A stretch of DNA of 53,865 nucleotides from Gloeocapsa sp. PCC 73106 (GTDB taxonomy: Bacteria > Cyanobacteriota > Cyanobacteriia > Cyanobacteriales > Gloeocapsaceae), in contig NZ_ALVY01000212.1 in the NCBI RefSeq assembly GCF_000332035.1, positions 1-53,865 of the forward strand, in the 5' to 3' direction. Shown here in pieces: positions 27,533 to 36,994 of the stretch. The notes beneath the pieces are model-generated. The model had not been told where the DNA came from, did not search any database, and saw only the letters and a program-made list of their open reading frames with translations. How positions within the stretch are numbered: position 1 is the stretch's first letter; each line of letters opens with the position of its first letter. The position numbers and the translations under genes were made by a program.

Positions 27533-28377
27533 ACACACCAATTACTAAATTCATATCCTGTATGCTTTCTTAAGGAATTAATATCTTCTTGAAGATAGTT
27601 AATTAATTTTTGACGGATATCATCTTCTAATTGTGGTTTTTCGACTTTTTGAGAAAAAGGAAAATAAATAATTTTTTCTAAATACCATTTTTCTTGGGAT
27701 GGAAGCTTTTCTATTTCCTTAATTAAAGGCATCTTTGAGATAAAATTGCCTAATTTAGTTTTACGTCTTTTATCAACAGACTGATGTATTTTTTTGAATT
27801 GTTTTAAAGGATAAGAATCACTCTCTATTTCTAAAAACTTAAAAATCTTTTCTAAGCTTTGTTGAGTATTAGTAGATAAATCTTCTAGAGTCAGAATTAA
27901 AATATTAGCGTCAGGAAAATAGTTTAAATACTGTTGAAGCTGAAGAAAGTACATGCTTTCGTAAATATAATCATTATTTTCTAATTTCGCTAAAGCATCA
28001 TTAATCTGAAGGTTTTCTGTACCTGCTATATACCTATGAAGATAGTGAGAAATAACTCGTTCAACTGGATCACGCAGAAGATAAATCAGTTTAGCATTGG
28101 GTATAATAGCATGTATTTTCTCAGCCACTCTTTGATTTACCGGGTATTTGGTATAACCTGTGGAGGATTCCCCAGAAATTTTAGTTTGACCGGGAAAATG
28201 AGACTTATACCAATCAATACCCTGGTTCCAGTTTTTGTCTTCCACAAAGAATTTTAACTCTTTATCTCGGGACATAAAGATCTCAGGATGAAGACTTAAA
28301 TAATGGTGCAAGCTAGTTGTACCTGACTTCATCGCCCCGATAATAATTAAATTAGGTAAAACTCCCTGTTGACTCAT
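27529..28377 (-). CDS. PAPS-dependent sulfotransferase
   Basis: The 282-residue protein has the 5'-phosphosulfate-binding loop GAMKSGTTSL (14-23) and the 3'-phosphate motif LLRDPVERVISHY (100-112, Arg102 and Ser110). It transfers sulfate from PAPS, most likely to a sugar hydroxyl, since it is coupled (ATGA overlaps on both sides) with a flippase and a UGM-like flavoprotein. This points to a sulfated surface glycan. Confidence 0.9.
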   Translation of the reverse strand: MSQQGVLPNLIIIGAMKSGTTSLHHYLSLHPEIFMSRDKELKFFVEDKNWNQGIDWYKSHFPGQTKISGESSTGYTKYPVNQRVAEKIHAIIPNAKLIYLLRDPVERVISHYLHRYIAGTENLQINDALAKLENNDYIYESMYFLQLQQYLNYFPDANILILTLEDLSTNTQQSLEKIFKFLEIESDSYPLKQFKKIHQSVDKRRKTKLGNFISKMPLIKEIEKLPSQEKWYLEKIIYFPFSQKVEKPQLEDDIRQKLINYLQEDINSLRKHTGYEFSNWCV

Positions 28378-29852
28378 GGTTTTTGGTATGAATTTTCTGA
28401 ACTGGTGACAAATTCTTCCTGATAAGATCGCTCTGTGTTAACTTTCCACAAGTCAAAATCAGCACCCAAAATATTTTTAGCCGCTAATAAACCTGTTAAC
28501 ATCGAATGATCCTGGTTATTATAGCGGTGCATTCCGTTACGTCCAATCGTTTGCAGATTCTCAAAAGTACTTACATAGTCTTGAATGACTTTGAGATGTT
28601 CCTGATACTCTGCGTCATAGACGGGATATGCTTTTAACTGACGAATTACCGTACCATCTTCTATCTCCTCCAGACTATCTACTAAGCCCAGTTTGACAAT
28701 TTCCTCGCTGGCTAATTGTATCAATTCTGAATCTGGCTTTGACCACAATTCATCGTTAAGAGTGCAAAAATACTCCATACCCAAACAACTCTTATCGGGA
28801 TCAGGTACCATAGCAGGACTCCAGTTTTTAAAATTCTGAATGCGTCCTACCTTAAATTCTGGACTATGAATGTAAATCCAATTATCGGGAAATAAGTGTT
28901 TTTTATCGATAACCAGAGGAACAATCAGAAAGTCTCGATATTTAAGACCATTTGCCGCCTTAAGTACGGATTCAGGAGGTAGAGGGTCTAAACAGCGCAT
29001 CAAGGCTGTAATTGGCATACTGGAGAGGAAATAATCGCCTTTAATTTCACTTATTTTTCCTGCTTGTTTGACAATTATTTTGGTGATACGTTGCTCAACT
29101 CTTTCCACTTTGACCACTTCGGTATTCAGATAAACCGGAGATCCTTGGGCTGCCAATTTCTCTTGAAAGCGCTCCCACATCATTCCAGGTCCTAAAATAG
29201 GATAGTCGAACTCTTTAATGAGGGTTTTGGTGTCATTGCTGCCAAAAAAAGCGTTAATCAGGGCTTTTTTGAGGGATAAGCCCTTGATGCGTTGTGCAGC
29301 CCAGTCAGCGCGAATCTGAGTACAGGGAATACCCCAAACTTTTTCGGTGTAGCTTTTGAAAAAGGTCTGATATAAACGTTCGCCAAAGCGATTGGTTACC
29401 CACTGTTCAAAGTTATCCTCTACGGGGAGGGGTCGTAATTTAATTTTTAAATAGCTATAAACGCTCAGAAAGCTATACACAATACCTAGATTAACTAGAG
29501 CATTCCAGGGCTCGATGGGATAGTTGAAGAATTTACTCTTGTAATAAATGCGGGATAAACGGGGAACTTGAATAAACTCATCCCCCAACACTTCGTACCA
29601 GAGTGCTTGTACTTCCGGTACTTTGGTGAAAAAACGATGTCCACCAATGTCAAAACGATAACCCTTATAGGTTTCGGTGCGGGAGATACCACCGACGCGA
29701 TCGCCTTTTTCTAGGATAATCGAGAACCATCCTTGTTTACCTAGTTCGTAAGCTGCGGTTAACCCTGCGGGACCACCACCAATTACCACTGTCGTAGGAG
29801 AACTGGGGTTATGATAATCTCGTAGAGAGTCGATGGATGTTGTTTGTGTCAT
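28374..29852 (-). CDS. UDP-galactopyranose-mutase-like flavoprotein
   Basis: The 492-residue protein has a dinucleotide-binding motif VVIGGGPAGLTAAYELG (residues 22-38) followed by EKGDRVGGISRT and DIGGHRFF, the pattern of UDP-galactopyranose mutase-like and amine-oxidase-type flavoproteins. The C-terminal half ends with YDAEYQEH and NGMHRYNNQDHSM, as in a family found beside glycosyltransferases. Its substrate is unproven; making galactofuranose or acting on another nucleotide sugar are options. It lies 1 bp after the GT2 gene stop. Confidence 0.8.
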   Translation of the reverse strand: MTQTTSIDSLRDYHNPSSPTTVVIGGGPAGLTAAYELGKQGWFSIILEKGDRVGGISRTETYKGYRFDIGGHRFFTKVPEVQALWYEVLGDEFIQVPRLSRIYYKSKFFNYPIEPWNALVNLGIVYSFLSVYSYLKIKLRPLPVEDNFEQWVTNRFGERLYQTFFKSYTEKVWGIPCTQIRADWAAQRIKGLSLKKALINAFFGSNDTKTLIKEFDYPILGPGMMWERFQEKLAAQGSPVYLNTEVVKVERVEQRITKIIVKQAGKISEIKGDYFLSSMPITALMRCLDPLPPESVLKAANGLKYRDFLIVPLVIDKKHLFPDNWIYIHSPEFKVGRIQNFKNWSPAMVPDPDKSCLGMEYFCTLNDELWSKPDSELIQLASEEIVKLGLVDSLEEIEDGTVIRQLKAYPVYDAEYQEHLKVIQDYVSTFENLQTIGRNGMHRYNNQDHSMLTGLLAAKNILGADFDLWKVNTERSYQEEFVTSSENSYQKP

Positions 29853-29853
29853 T

Positions 29854-30849
29854 TTAAGCTTGTTTAATCCTTCTAAAGAGCCAATAACGTAAGGTTCCTA
29901 GAGCAAATCCTAATCCACTGTAGAAATAGTATAACCAATGCCAAGGAAGAGTTCTCAGTGTGAATAAAAATCCGCGTTTTTCCCAGAAAAATTGGTATAC
30001 GGGAGCATTCAAAGTTAATAAACTTGAGATGATCAATATTGCTACTATCCATACCGAAGGAGTCCAAAATCCTGTGACAGATACCGCTAATAAACTATAG
30101 ACTAGCAATACACTTAAACGGCTCGACCATTGTAAATTTAAATCATTGGGTAGGTAATTCTGGCGGTGAATTAATTCTGTCCAGGGTAAAGCCCGGTAAA
30201 AGAAATCAGCTCGCAACATAGAATAGGGAGTCCAGTGCTTGAGATGTTTGACATGAATTTCTTTGCACAGACGAATACGATAGCCTGCTGCTTTTAAACG
30301 ATAGCCCAATTCCACATCTTCTATACAAGGGCGACGATAACTCTCGTCAAAACCTCCCATTTCTAAAAATACTTCTCGTTTGATTCCTCCACAAGCACCC
30401 CAGAAAGTTGACGCTTCTTCCTTGGCAATTTGATGATTGTAGTGGTGGAATAGGTTGCGATACTGAGAGAGAAAATTGAGCGCTCCTGGTTGATCATCGT
30501 ATGATCCGATTAGAGCGGTTAAATCAGGCTCAGATTCAAAAACTTGAGCAACTTTTGCCAAGGTATCAGGATAAATGGTAACATCTGCGTCTATAAACAA
30601 GAGAATATCTCCTCTGGCGATCGCAGCGCCTTTATTTCTTGCTGTGGCTGGTCCCTTGCTAGTATTATTACGCAGTACTTTCGCCCCAAATTTTTCAGCT
30701 AGTTCCCCAGAACCATCCGTGTCCCCATCGGCGACTACGATTATTTCCAAGGGTCGAACCTTGCTATTTTTAAGGCTAGTCAAACAACGGGTAAAAGCCT
30801 CTCCGCCGTTGTACACAGGAATAATTATCGAAATGGTTGATTGTAACAT
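29854..30849 (-). CDS. Glycosyltransferase family 2 with C-terminal membrane spans
   Basis: A 331-residue GT2 protein: ISIIIPVYNGGEAFTRCL, IIVVADGDTDGS, GDILLFIDADVTI (DXD), then CIEDVELGYRLKAAGYRI (ED motif of processive or retaining GT2s), and two or three C-terminal membrane helices from about residue 245. It is the first gene of the minus-strand operon. The ATG at 30849 is followed on the other side by a divergent membrane-protein gene. Confidence 0.88.
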   Translation of the reverse strand: MLQSTISIIIPVYNGGEAFTRCLTSLKNSKVRPLEIIVVADGDTDGSGELAEKFGAKVLRNNTSKGPATARNKGAAIARGDILLFIDADVTIYPDTLAKVAQVFESEPDLTALIGSYDDQPGALNFLSQYRNLFHHYNHQIAKEEASTFWGACGGIKREVFLEMGGFDESYRRPCIEDVELGYRLKAAGYRIRLCKEIHVKHLKHWTPYSMLRADFFYRALPWTELIHRQNYLPNDLNLQWSSRLSVLLVYSLLAVSVTGFWTPSVWIVAILIISSLLTLNAPVYQFFWEKRGFLFTLRTLPWHWLYYFYSGLGFALGTLRYWLFRRIKQA

Positions 30850-30883
30850 TTTTATAATTATTAATGTTTTAGTATAATTATTT

Positions 30884-30904
30884 TTAAGTTTAGCCTAAAC
30901 TTAA
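30884..30904. promoter_or_regulatory. 21-bp perfect palindrome between divergent glycan genes
   Basis: TTAAGTTTAG (30884-30893), a central C, then CTAAACTTAA (30895-30904). It lies in the 100-bp gap between the divergent GT2 operon and the GT-C-like membrane gene, the right place for a shared operator. It is also followed by a TTTTG-rich stretch, so an RNA hairpin is an alternative. Confidence 0.55.
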
Positions 30905-30949
30905 CTTTTGTGTAAAATTTTGTCAAGATAACTCACTCAATACTGAATA

Positions 30950-32575
30950 ATGCTGTATCTATTAATTATTTGGTTAATCCTATTACCGGTTTGCCTCTCG
31001 ATTGGATTGTTTGTACTGAATTTGTTTCAAGATGAAGGCTTTAATCGCCAGGGCGATCGCTCGATTCTAGGAGTTTGGCTAGGAATTATTCTGCTGAGCA
31101 TATCAAATCTTGCCGTTGCTCTCATTTTACCGCTCTCTCCACTAGTAGGTATGATCATCGCTGTTATTTGGGTATTAATAGCAATATCTTCAGCTAAAAC
31201 TTACCGAGAATTAACTTACTTATTTACCTCAATTTATCCTCGTTTACTACTACAGGGATTAGTATTAGCTATAGCTACCGCTGCTTTTATCAGTCAACAG
31301 ATTATCTGGTTTGATACTGGCTTATATCACCTAGGCTCAATTCATTGGTTGAGAGAATATGGATCAGTGACAGGGCTAGCTTTAATTCAGTCTCGCTTCG
31401 GTTTTACTTCATCTTGGTTCGCTTTTTCGGCGCCCTTAATGCCTAGTTTTATCGGAGAAAATCTAGGAGCAGTTGGTAATGGTTTTATTTTTTTAATTAC
31501 TCTTGTTTGGGGTTTGATTGGTTTATACCAGGGGTTAAGCAAAAACTCTATTTTAGCTGATTGGTTTGCTGTGGCTTTTTCTAGCTTAATCGTTCTTATC
31601 TATATGGCTGATAGTGCTAACGGCTATAGTGTTATCTCTTTTTCTTCTGATATTCCTGTAGCTTTTTTAATTGGCATAGTTGCTTGGTCGTTACTAATTA
31701 CTAATAACCAAATTATTCCTTTAATTTTAGCTATTGGAACTTTTAGTATTAAATTAACAGCGATTCCTTTGTTACTACTAGCTTTGATATTTAATATTAG
31801 GAAAATTCAACGTTTATTTTGGGTACTAGCTTTAATTTTTATGCTGCTCTTACCCAATACTTTAGTTTCTTTAAAAACTTCAGGTTGTCCTCTTTATCCG
31901 TCTCAACTACTTTGTTTAAATTTACCTTGGAAAGTATCTTCAGAAACAATTAAAGCCGAAGTTAATATGATTGGTAATACTAGTAAAGTTGATCTTGAAA
32001 ATTCCCAGGTCAATCCCTTGATACAAATAGCGAAACAACGTTATAAATGGTTAAAAAACTCTCTAAATTTTCAAGTAACCTTTTTAGCATTTATCGTATC
32101 ATGGGGTTTGGGTATTTACCTATTTGTTTTCCGGAAACAAAATCAAATTCAATGGGTTATTCTCTTAGGATTACTAGGAAGTAGCTTTATTATCATTATC
32201 AGTCCCTTTTTCCGATTTGGTATAGGCTACTTTATCGTTATTCCTGCTCTATTTGTTGCTGATTTACTTTTTGCTCGTAAAGTTAGCTTCAATAATGTCA
32301 AATTCGTTTTGTTGATTTTAATCTGCATATTGCTCTTTAGAGAATTACCAGGATTAAATAGTCGGTGGCTATTACCTCCTGAAGTGCCTTCAGTCAATCT
32401 AGCTAAAGGGCAAGTTAACGATATCGAGTATTATTATCCAGTCGAACCGAAATTTCAGTGTTGGATGGCTCAATTACCCTGTGCTGCTTCTCCCATTCTT
32501 CGCCGGGACATTCAATTGCGCAATCTTGACAAAGGGATACAAGCTGGTTTTATCTGGAAAACTCAGTCTGATTAG
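30950..32575 (+). CDS. LIC_10190-like multispan membrane protein
   Basis: The 541-residue protein has about twelve membrane segments and a periplasmic motif DTGLYHLGSIHWLREYG with nearby GFTSSWF, like the LIC_10190 membrane proteins found in glycan loci. The Asp/His-rich first loop resembles GT-C glycosyltransferases, so it may transfer sugar on the outer face of the membrane, but this is inference. It ends with a soluble tail rich in Cys and Pro. It is divergent from the GT2/flippase operon. Confidence 0.7.
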   Translation: MLYLLIIWLILLPVCLSIGLFVLNLFQDEGFNRQGDRSILGVWLGIILLSISNLAVALILPLSPLVGMIIAVIWVLIAISSAKTYRELTYLFTSIYPRLLLQGLVLAIATAAFISQQIIWFDTGLYHLGSIHWLREYGSVTGLALIQSRFGFTSSWFAFSAPLMPSFIGENLGAVGNGFIFLITLVWGLIGLYQGLSKNSILADWFAVAFSSLIVLIYMADSANGYSVISFSSDIPVAFLIGIVAWSLLITNNQIIPLILAIGTFSIKLTAIPLLLLALIFNIRKIQRLFWVLALIFMLLLPNTLVSLKTSGCPLYPSQLLCLNLPWKVSSETIKAEVNMIGNTSKVDLENSQVNPLIQIAKQRYKWLKNSLNFQVTFLAFIVSWGLGIYLFVFRKQNQIQWVILLGLLGSSFIIIISPFFRFGIGYFIVIPALFVADLLFARKVSFNNVKFVLLILICILLFRELPGLNSRWLLPPEVPSVNLAKGQVNDIEYYYPVEPKFQCWMAQLPCAASPILRRDIQLRNLDKGIQAGFIWKTQSD

Positions 32576-32683
32576 TGGTATTTGGGTGATAGGTAAGTTG
32601 TATGACTGTCACTGTGGGAGTGAATCTCAAAGCTCAAATTGTCTTTAATAATTAAGATATACAGAGAAAAAGGATGGTGAGGG

Positions 32684-34504
32684 ATGTTTAGCGCTTATAT
32701 CAACGCTATAGGCAAATTTCTACCCGGAGAAGCGATCGCCAACCCAGAAATGGAAGCCTATTTAGGCAAAGTCAATGGTAAAGCATCTAGAGTCAAGCAA
32801 AGAATCTTAAATAGCAATGGCATTCAACAACGATATTACGCCCTAAACCAGCAGCAACAGACAACCTGGAGTAACAGTCAAATGGCAGCAAACGCTGTCA
32901 GAGATGTTTTAAGCAAAGCTGAATTTAATCCGCGAGAAATAGACTTACTCGCTTGCGCTACTACCATACCAGATTTACTAGTTCCTGGTTTTGCCAGTAT
33001 GGTGCACGGGGAGTTACCAGAATTATCTCCTTTAGAAACCGTCTCTACCCAAGGAGTTTGTTGTGCTGGAGTTTCCGCTCTCAACTATGCTGCATCTCAG
33101 CTACAATTGGGACACCGACACCAGGCGATCGCTGTTGCTGCAGAATTTTCTTCTCGACTATTCAAACACACTCACTTTGAAACAGAAACCAAAATCAAAT
33201 CTGGAAACCCTCTTGACTTTGACACAGAGTTTTTGCGCTGGATGCTTTCTGATGGTGCAGGAGCTTGCTTAATACAGAATCATCCCAATCGCCGGGGTAT
33301 TAGTCTAAAAATCGAATGGATTGAGTTGATTTCCCATGCCAATGCCTATCCTGTCTGTATGTATGCAGGCACAAACGACGCCAACGCTCAAAAAAGTTGG
33401 TTAGATTATCCCTCCTATTTAGCTGCAGCTGAAGCGGGAGTGATGGATTTGCGCCAAAATATTCGACTCCTAGATAACGTAATTAAGTTAGGAGTAGAGG
33501 GTTGGTTGCGTTTAATTGAACTAGGAAAAGTTCAGCCCGAACAAATTGACTGGTTACTCTGTCATTACTCATCCCATTTTTTTCGAGGCAAAATTGTAGA
33601 ATTGTTGAATAAAGCCAACTGTTTAATTCCCGAATCAAAATGGTTTACCAATCTCTACACCCGAGGTAATACCGGTTGCGCTTCTATTTACTTAATGTTG
33701 GAGGAATTATTTAACTCAGGTAAACTGCAAGCAAATCAACAAATATTTTGCTTTGTACCCGAAAGTGGACGCTTCACCACCGCTTATATGTTGCTTACGG
33801 TTGTAGAAAGTAGTCCCAAAATACAAGAAATTAAGGTAGAAAAACCTCGCCAAAGCGATCAAGGGCCATTATGGCGACAGTTGACCCAAGTTTGGTTAGA
33901 ATTTGAACGCAAATTACGCTCAGTTCCCCTAATACAACGCTTAAATCGTGAAGAGTTTACCTTAGAAGATTATAAGGCTTTGTTACGTAACCTACGTCCC
34001 CAAGTAGTAGAGGGAGCGCGTTGGATTGCCCGTGCTGCTTCCAATATGACGGATTTCCAACTGCGTTCAACTTTGATTATTCATGCTCAAGCTGAACACC
34101 GAGATTTTCAAATGCTAGAGCGCAATTATACTAGTGTTGGCGGTGATTTAACCGATATTGTCAACGCTGAAAAAAATATTGGTGGAGAAGCTTTATCAGG
34201 TTATATTTTTCACCAAGCTTCCCAACCGAATCCAGTGCAGTTACTAGGGAGTATATTTATTATCGAGGGATTGGGACACCAATTAGCGGGAAAATGGGCA
34301 ACCCAGATTCAAAGAATTTTAAAACTACAAGATGAGCAGGTTTCTTTTTTGGCTTACCATGGCGATAACGATGAATCTCACCTAAGTAAAATTGAAACTT
34401 TATTACAAGCGGATTGGCTGACTCCAGACATCGCCGAGAAAATAGTAAAAACGGCGCGAGTAACCGCTCGTTTATATCTTCTACAATTGGAGGAAATCAG
34501 CTAA
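32684..34504 (+). CDS. KAS III ketosynthase fused to a heme-oxygenase-like diiron domain
   Basis: A 606-residue two-domain enzyme. Residues 1-380 are a thiolase-fold ketosynthase like FabH/OleA: probable active-site Cys in STQGVCCAGVS (C126 or C127), His in CHYSSHFF (H294 or H298) and Asn in RGNTGCAS (N329). Residues 390-606 look like a TenA/heme-oxygenase-fold diiron protein ('iron-containing redox enzyme', HDO group): candidate ligands are E443, E471/H472, E528 and HGDNDESH with H559, D563, H566, whose H-x3-D-x2-H spacing matches CADD-type enzymes. The likely chemistry is chain condensation followed by oxidation or decarboxylation of the product; this is inference. The next gene overlaps it (TAATG). 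Confidence 0.8.
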   Translation: MFSAYINAIGKFLPGEAIANPEMEAYLGKVNGKASRVKQRILNSNGIQQRYYALNQQQQTTWSNSQMAANAVRDVLSKAEFNPREIDLLACATTIPDLLVPGFASMVHGELPELSPLETVSTQGVCCAGVSALNYAASQLQLGHRHQAIAVAAEFSSRLFKHTHFETETKIKSGNPLDFDTEFLRWMLSDGAGACLIQNHPNRRGISLKIEWIELISHANAYPVCMYAGTNDANAQKSWLDYPSYLAAAEAGVMDLRQNIRLLDNVIKLGVEGWLRLIELGKVQPEQIDWLLCHYSSHFFRGKIVELLNKANCLIPESKWFTNLYTRGNTGCASIYLMLEELFNSGKLQANQQIFCFVPESGRFTTAYMLLTVVESSPKIQEIKVEKPRQSDQGPLWRQLTQVWLEFERKLRSVPLIQRLNREEFTLEDYKALLRNLRPQVVEGARWIARAASNMTDFQLRSTLIIHAQAEHRDFQMLERNYTSVGGDLTDIVNAEKNIGGEALSGYIFHQASQPNPVQLLGSIFIIEGLGHQLAGKWATQIQRILKLQDEQVSFLAYHGDNDESHLSKIETLLQADWLTPDIAEKIVKTARVTARLYLLQLEEIS

Positions 34505-35361
34505 TGGATTACGATCGCTTGAATCCAGATACTTGGCAAGTGCTCAAAATTGATACAGCCATACCATTAGATACTCAAGCTAAAGCTTATTTAATTGAAG
34601 ATTTACGCAACTGGACACGTATTTATTTACGGATTCCGATCAAGCTTATAGCCAATTGTTTACTGGCTTTAATTATGACTGTTAAACGGTTACTACCTTG
34701 GCAGTTTTCAGCTTATAGCTTAATGCACCGATCAGCAACTTTTTTCCTCAAGAATTTTGTCACTCCAGAAGCTTGTTATCTAATCGTCAGACACATTAAC
34801 ATCGGTTCTAATATTGTCAATTTTTTGATAGATAATGGACCAGATACCAGTATTGCTAGATCAACTCTCTATCCTTGCAAAGTTGATGATTTAGTTAATA
34901 ATGCTTTTTTAGAACACGATTTGATTCTCTATAACTTTGTTTGGGATTATCATCAAGCTAAACAAAATCATCCCGATTGGTTAACTAAAGAACGAGAGAA
35001 AACAATTAATTTTGCTAGTATCGGACCCATTAAACTAGCTATTGAGGTAAAAAAGCGACGTTGGTTGCAAATTCTAGATTTAGAATCGGCTATGGAACTA
35101 TTTAAGGTATTTTACTCCCTATGCTTAACTAGTCAAGAATTTGAACGCGCTGTTTTATCTCTGCAATTAGATGAAAATTTTGGACTATACGTGAGTGAAA
35201 TTACCGGCGATTATCAGTGGAACCATCTGATAACTAATCGTCATCCTTTGGCTCCTAATAGTCCTTTTCAAGCGGCGCGAGATTTATTTTTACATGGTTT
35301 GATGAGTGAATATTTGTATCAATATCTGACGATCGCTAAAGAGCAAACTTTGTACCAATAA
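34504..35361 (+). CDS. Unknown partner of the ketosynthase-diiron fusion (285 aa)
   Basis: I cannot assign this protein. The ATG at 34504 overlaps the TAA of the upstream gene (TAATG), so the two are translated together; an earlier in-frame start at 34414 would lie inside the upstream gene. The N-terminal half has a hydrophobic helix (LIANCLLALIMTVKRLLPW) and Arg/His-rich helices (MHRSATFFL, IVRHINIGSN); the middle has EHDLILYNFVWDYHQA. It is helical overall with several His, Glu and Asp that could bind metal. Tight coupling implies a role in the same lipid or metabolite pathway. Confidence 0.75.
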   Translation: MDYDRLNPDTWQVLKIDTAIPLDTQAKAYLIEDLRNWTRIYLRIPIKLIANCLLALIMTVKRLLPWQFSAYSLMHRSATFFLKNFVTPEACYLIVRHINIGSNIVNFLIDNGPDTSIARSTLYPCKVDDLVNNAFLEHDLILYNFVWDYHQAKQNHPDWLTKEREKTINFASIGPIKLAIEVKKRRWLQILDLESAMELFKVFYSLCLTSQEFERAVLSLQLDENFGLYVSEITGDYQWNHLITNRHPLAPNSPFQAARDLFLHGLMSEYLYQYLTIAKEQTLYQ

Positions 35362-35502
35362 TTATTACTTATAGCGCTACGAGCAGGGGAAAGGGGAAGG
35401 TTTAATCTAAAACCTAGAGATGGGGTTAAAATTGTCCTAACTTTAATGCGTACTGCTATGACATAGTATAGAATTTTTTTTAGTCCTCCAAAATTTACTC
35501 AA

Positions 35503-35706
35503 GTGAAGTTAGAACAAGAGTCGTCTGAGGAGTTATCTCCCTTTTATCATGGTCTGTTATGGGGACTAATTGTTAGTCTTACAATTACTGTCTCCGTCAG
35601 CGTAGGTGCTGCGTCTACCTTCGTTTTTCCTTCTTGGTTTGAAGCGATTGAAAGTATAGCGCTACGCGCATCTTTAAATGTCAACAAAAATCACTATGAA
35701 AATTAA
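35503..35706 (+). CDS. Small single-span membrane protein (67 aa)
   Basis: The GTG at 35503 opens a 67-residue ORF with one membrane span ([22 protein letters not shown]). Its 3' end overlaps the pentapeptide-repeat gene by 11 bp in another frame and contains an AGCGCTACGCGC stretch that may be a repeat insertion. I do not recognise a family. Coding status is moderate. Confidence 0.45.
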   Translation: MKLEQESSEELSPFYHGLLWGLIVSLTITVSVSVGAASTFVFPSWFEAIESIALRASLNVNKNHYEN

Positions 35707-36190
35707 ACTAGTCTTGGCTCTAATTTTAGCAGTACTGTTAATTATACTGGGCGCGTCCCCGGTGGCGATCGCTCAAGCTAAACGTATTAACTATACCAGT
35801 ACCGAACTACAAAACCGAGATTTTTCCGGTCAGGATCTCGAGGGTGCTGTTTTTGCTGATGCTGATCTGCGCGGTGCTAACTTTCAAGCCGCTAACCTCG
35901 CCAATTCTATCCTTACCCAGGGTGTGTTTTTAAACGCCAACCTCACTAAAGCTAACCTCACCGATGCTTTAGCTGATCGCGCCACCTTTGCTGAAGCTAA
36001 TCTTACTGACGCCATCCTAGTAAATATCATCGCCAGTCGGAGTAGCTTTGTTGACGCTATAATCACTGGAGCAGATTTTTCAGGTGCGATCCTCGATAAA
36101 TATCAAGTAGCTTTACTGTGCGATCGCGCTCAAGGAACTAATCCTGTCACCGGTGTATCTACTCGCGCAAGTTTAAACTGCGACTACTGA
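35696..36190 (+). CDS. Exported pentapeptide-repeat protein
   Basis: The 164-residue protein has a signal peptide ([19 protein letters not shown]...AIAQA) and about 15 pentapeptide repeats A(D/N)LXX ([27 protein letters not shown]), which fold as a right-handed quadrilateral helix. The end has two Cys (LLCDRA, LNCDY) that could form a disulfide in the lumen or periplasm. I choose the ATG at 35696 so that the signal peptide begins MKIK; an ATG at 35678 is also in frame. Its partner is unknown. Confidence 0.85.
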   Translation: MKIKLVLALILAVLLIILGASPVAIAQAKRINYTSTELQNRDFSGQDLEGAVFADADLRGANFQAANLANSILTQGVFLNANLTKANLTDALADRATFAEANLTDAILVNIIASRSSFVDAIITGADFSGAILDKYQVALLCDRAQGTNPVTGVSTRASLNCDY

Positions 36191-36194
36191 TATC

Positions 36195-36896
36195 TCAGAG
36201 AAACTCCATTCCTTCCCAACTCAAAATATCTTCCAGTAAATCCTGATAACCTTGACTATTGGGATGAAGACCATCAGAAGATAAACGAGTTTTCAACCAA
36301 ATTTCCCCCCTACTTAGCCAAAGGTCAAAAATATCCAGATATGGAATACCACGTTCTTGACAAGCTTTTTTGGTCACCTCCTTATAAGCATACTGATCCC
36401 GATGATTAAAGTAAAAGCAATCCAAAAAAGGCATTTTTACCTCGTTTACGGGTATCATACCCACAAAAATTACTGGACACAGTCTTCGGGCACGCTCTAA
36501 AAGTAAATCAAGCTGTCTGTGAAACTCCCTAATTTCAGTAAAGCAACGACCATCCTCACGACCTAGACGCGCTGAATCATTGACTCCTACCGACAGAATC
36601 ATCAAATCTGGTAAACTATTTTTAATTTCGCCACGATCAAGAAATTCCGCTTCTAATCTCGCGGCCACCTGGACTATGCGATTCCCCCTAATACCCAAAT
36701 TATATAAAACAGGTCCAGGCTGATCCGGACACATCCACCGACGTCTTAATCTCTCCACCCAACCACCTCCTACAGGATCGCCAAAACCGTAAATCAGACT
36801 ATCTCCTAAAGCGATAATTTTTAGAGGATGATTGGAATTGGGTTTAATCACGGAAGTTGGTTGAGTTAAAGAAAGGCTTTGCATAAAATAATTCAT
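36195..36896 (-). CDS. SGNH/GDSL-family hydrolase
   Basis: The 233-residue protein has the SGNH blocks: ALGDSLIYGFGD (nucleophile Ser), a GIRGNRI Gly, SVGVND (Asn) and the C-terminal SSDGLHPNSQGY (Asp-x-x-His). No signal peptide is visible, so it is probably cytoplasmic. Substrates of this family are esters of lipids or sugars. The ATG at 36896 is preferred to a TTG at 36899; an ATG at 36884 is also possible. Confidence 0.85.
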   Translation of the reverse strand: MNYFMQSLSLTQPTSVIKPNSNHPLKIIALGDSLIYGFGDPVGGGWVERLRRRWMCPDQPGPVLYNLGIRGNRIVQVAARLEAEFLDRGEIKNSLPDLMILSVGVNDSARLGREDGRCFTEIREFHRQLDLLLERARRLCPVIFVGMIPVNEVKMPFLDCFYFNHRDQYAYKEVTKKACQERGIPYLDIFDLWLSRGEIWLKTRLSSDGLHPNSQGYQDLLEDILSWEGMEFL

Positions 36897-36994
36897 CAAA
36901 CTTTATATAAGTTTATAAAATATCATAAAGCTAAAAGTTTTAAATTTGTGCTAGATTAATAAGTAACTCAATCAGGCTACAAAGATTAATAGAT

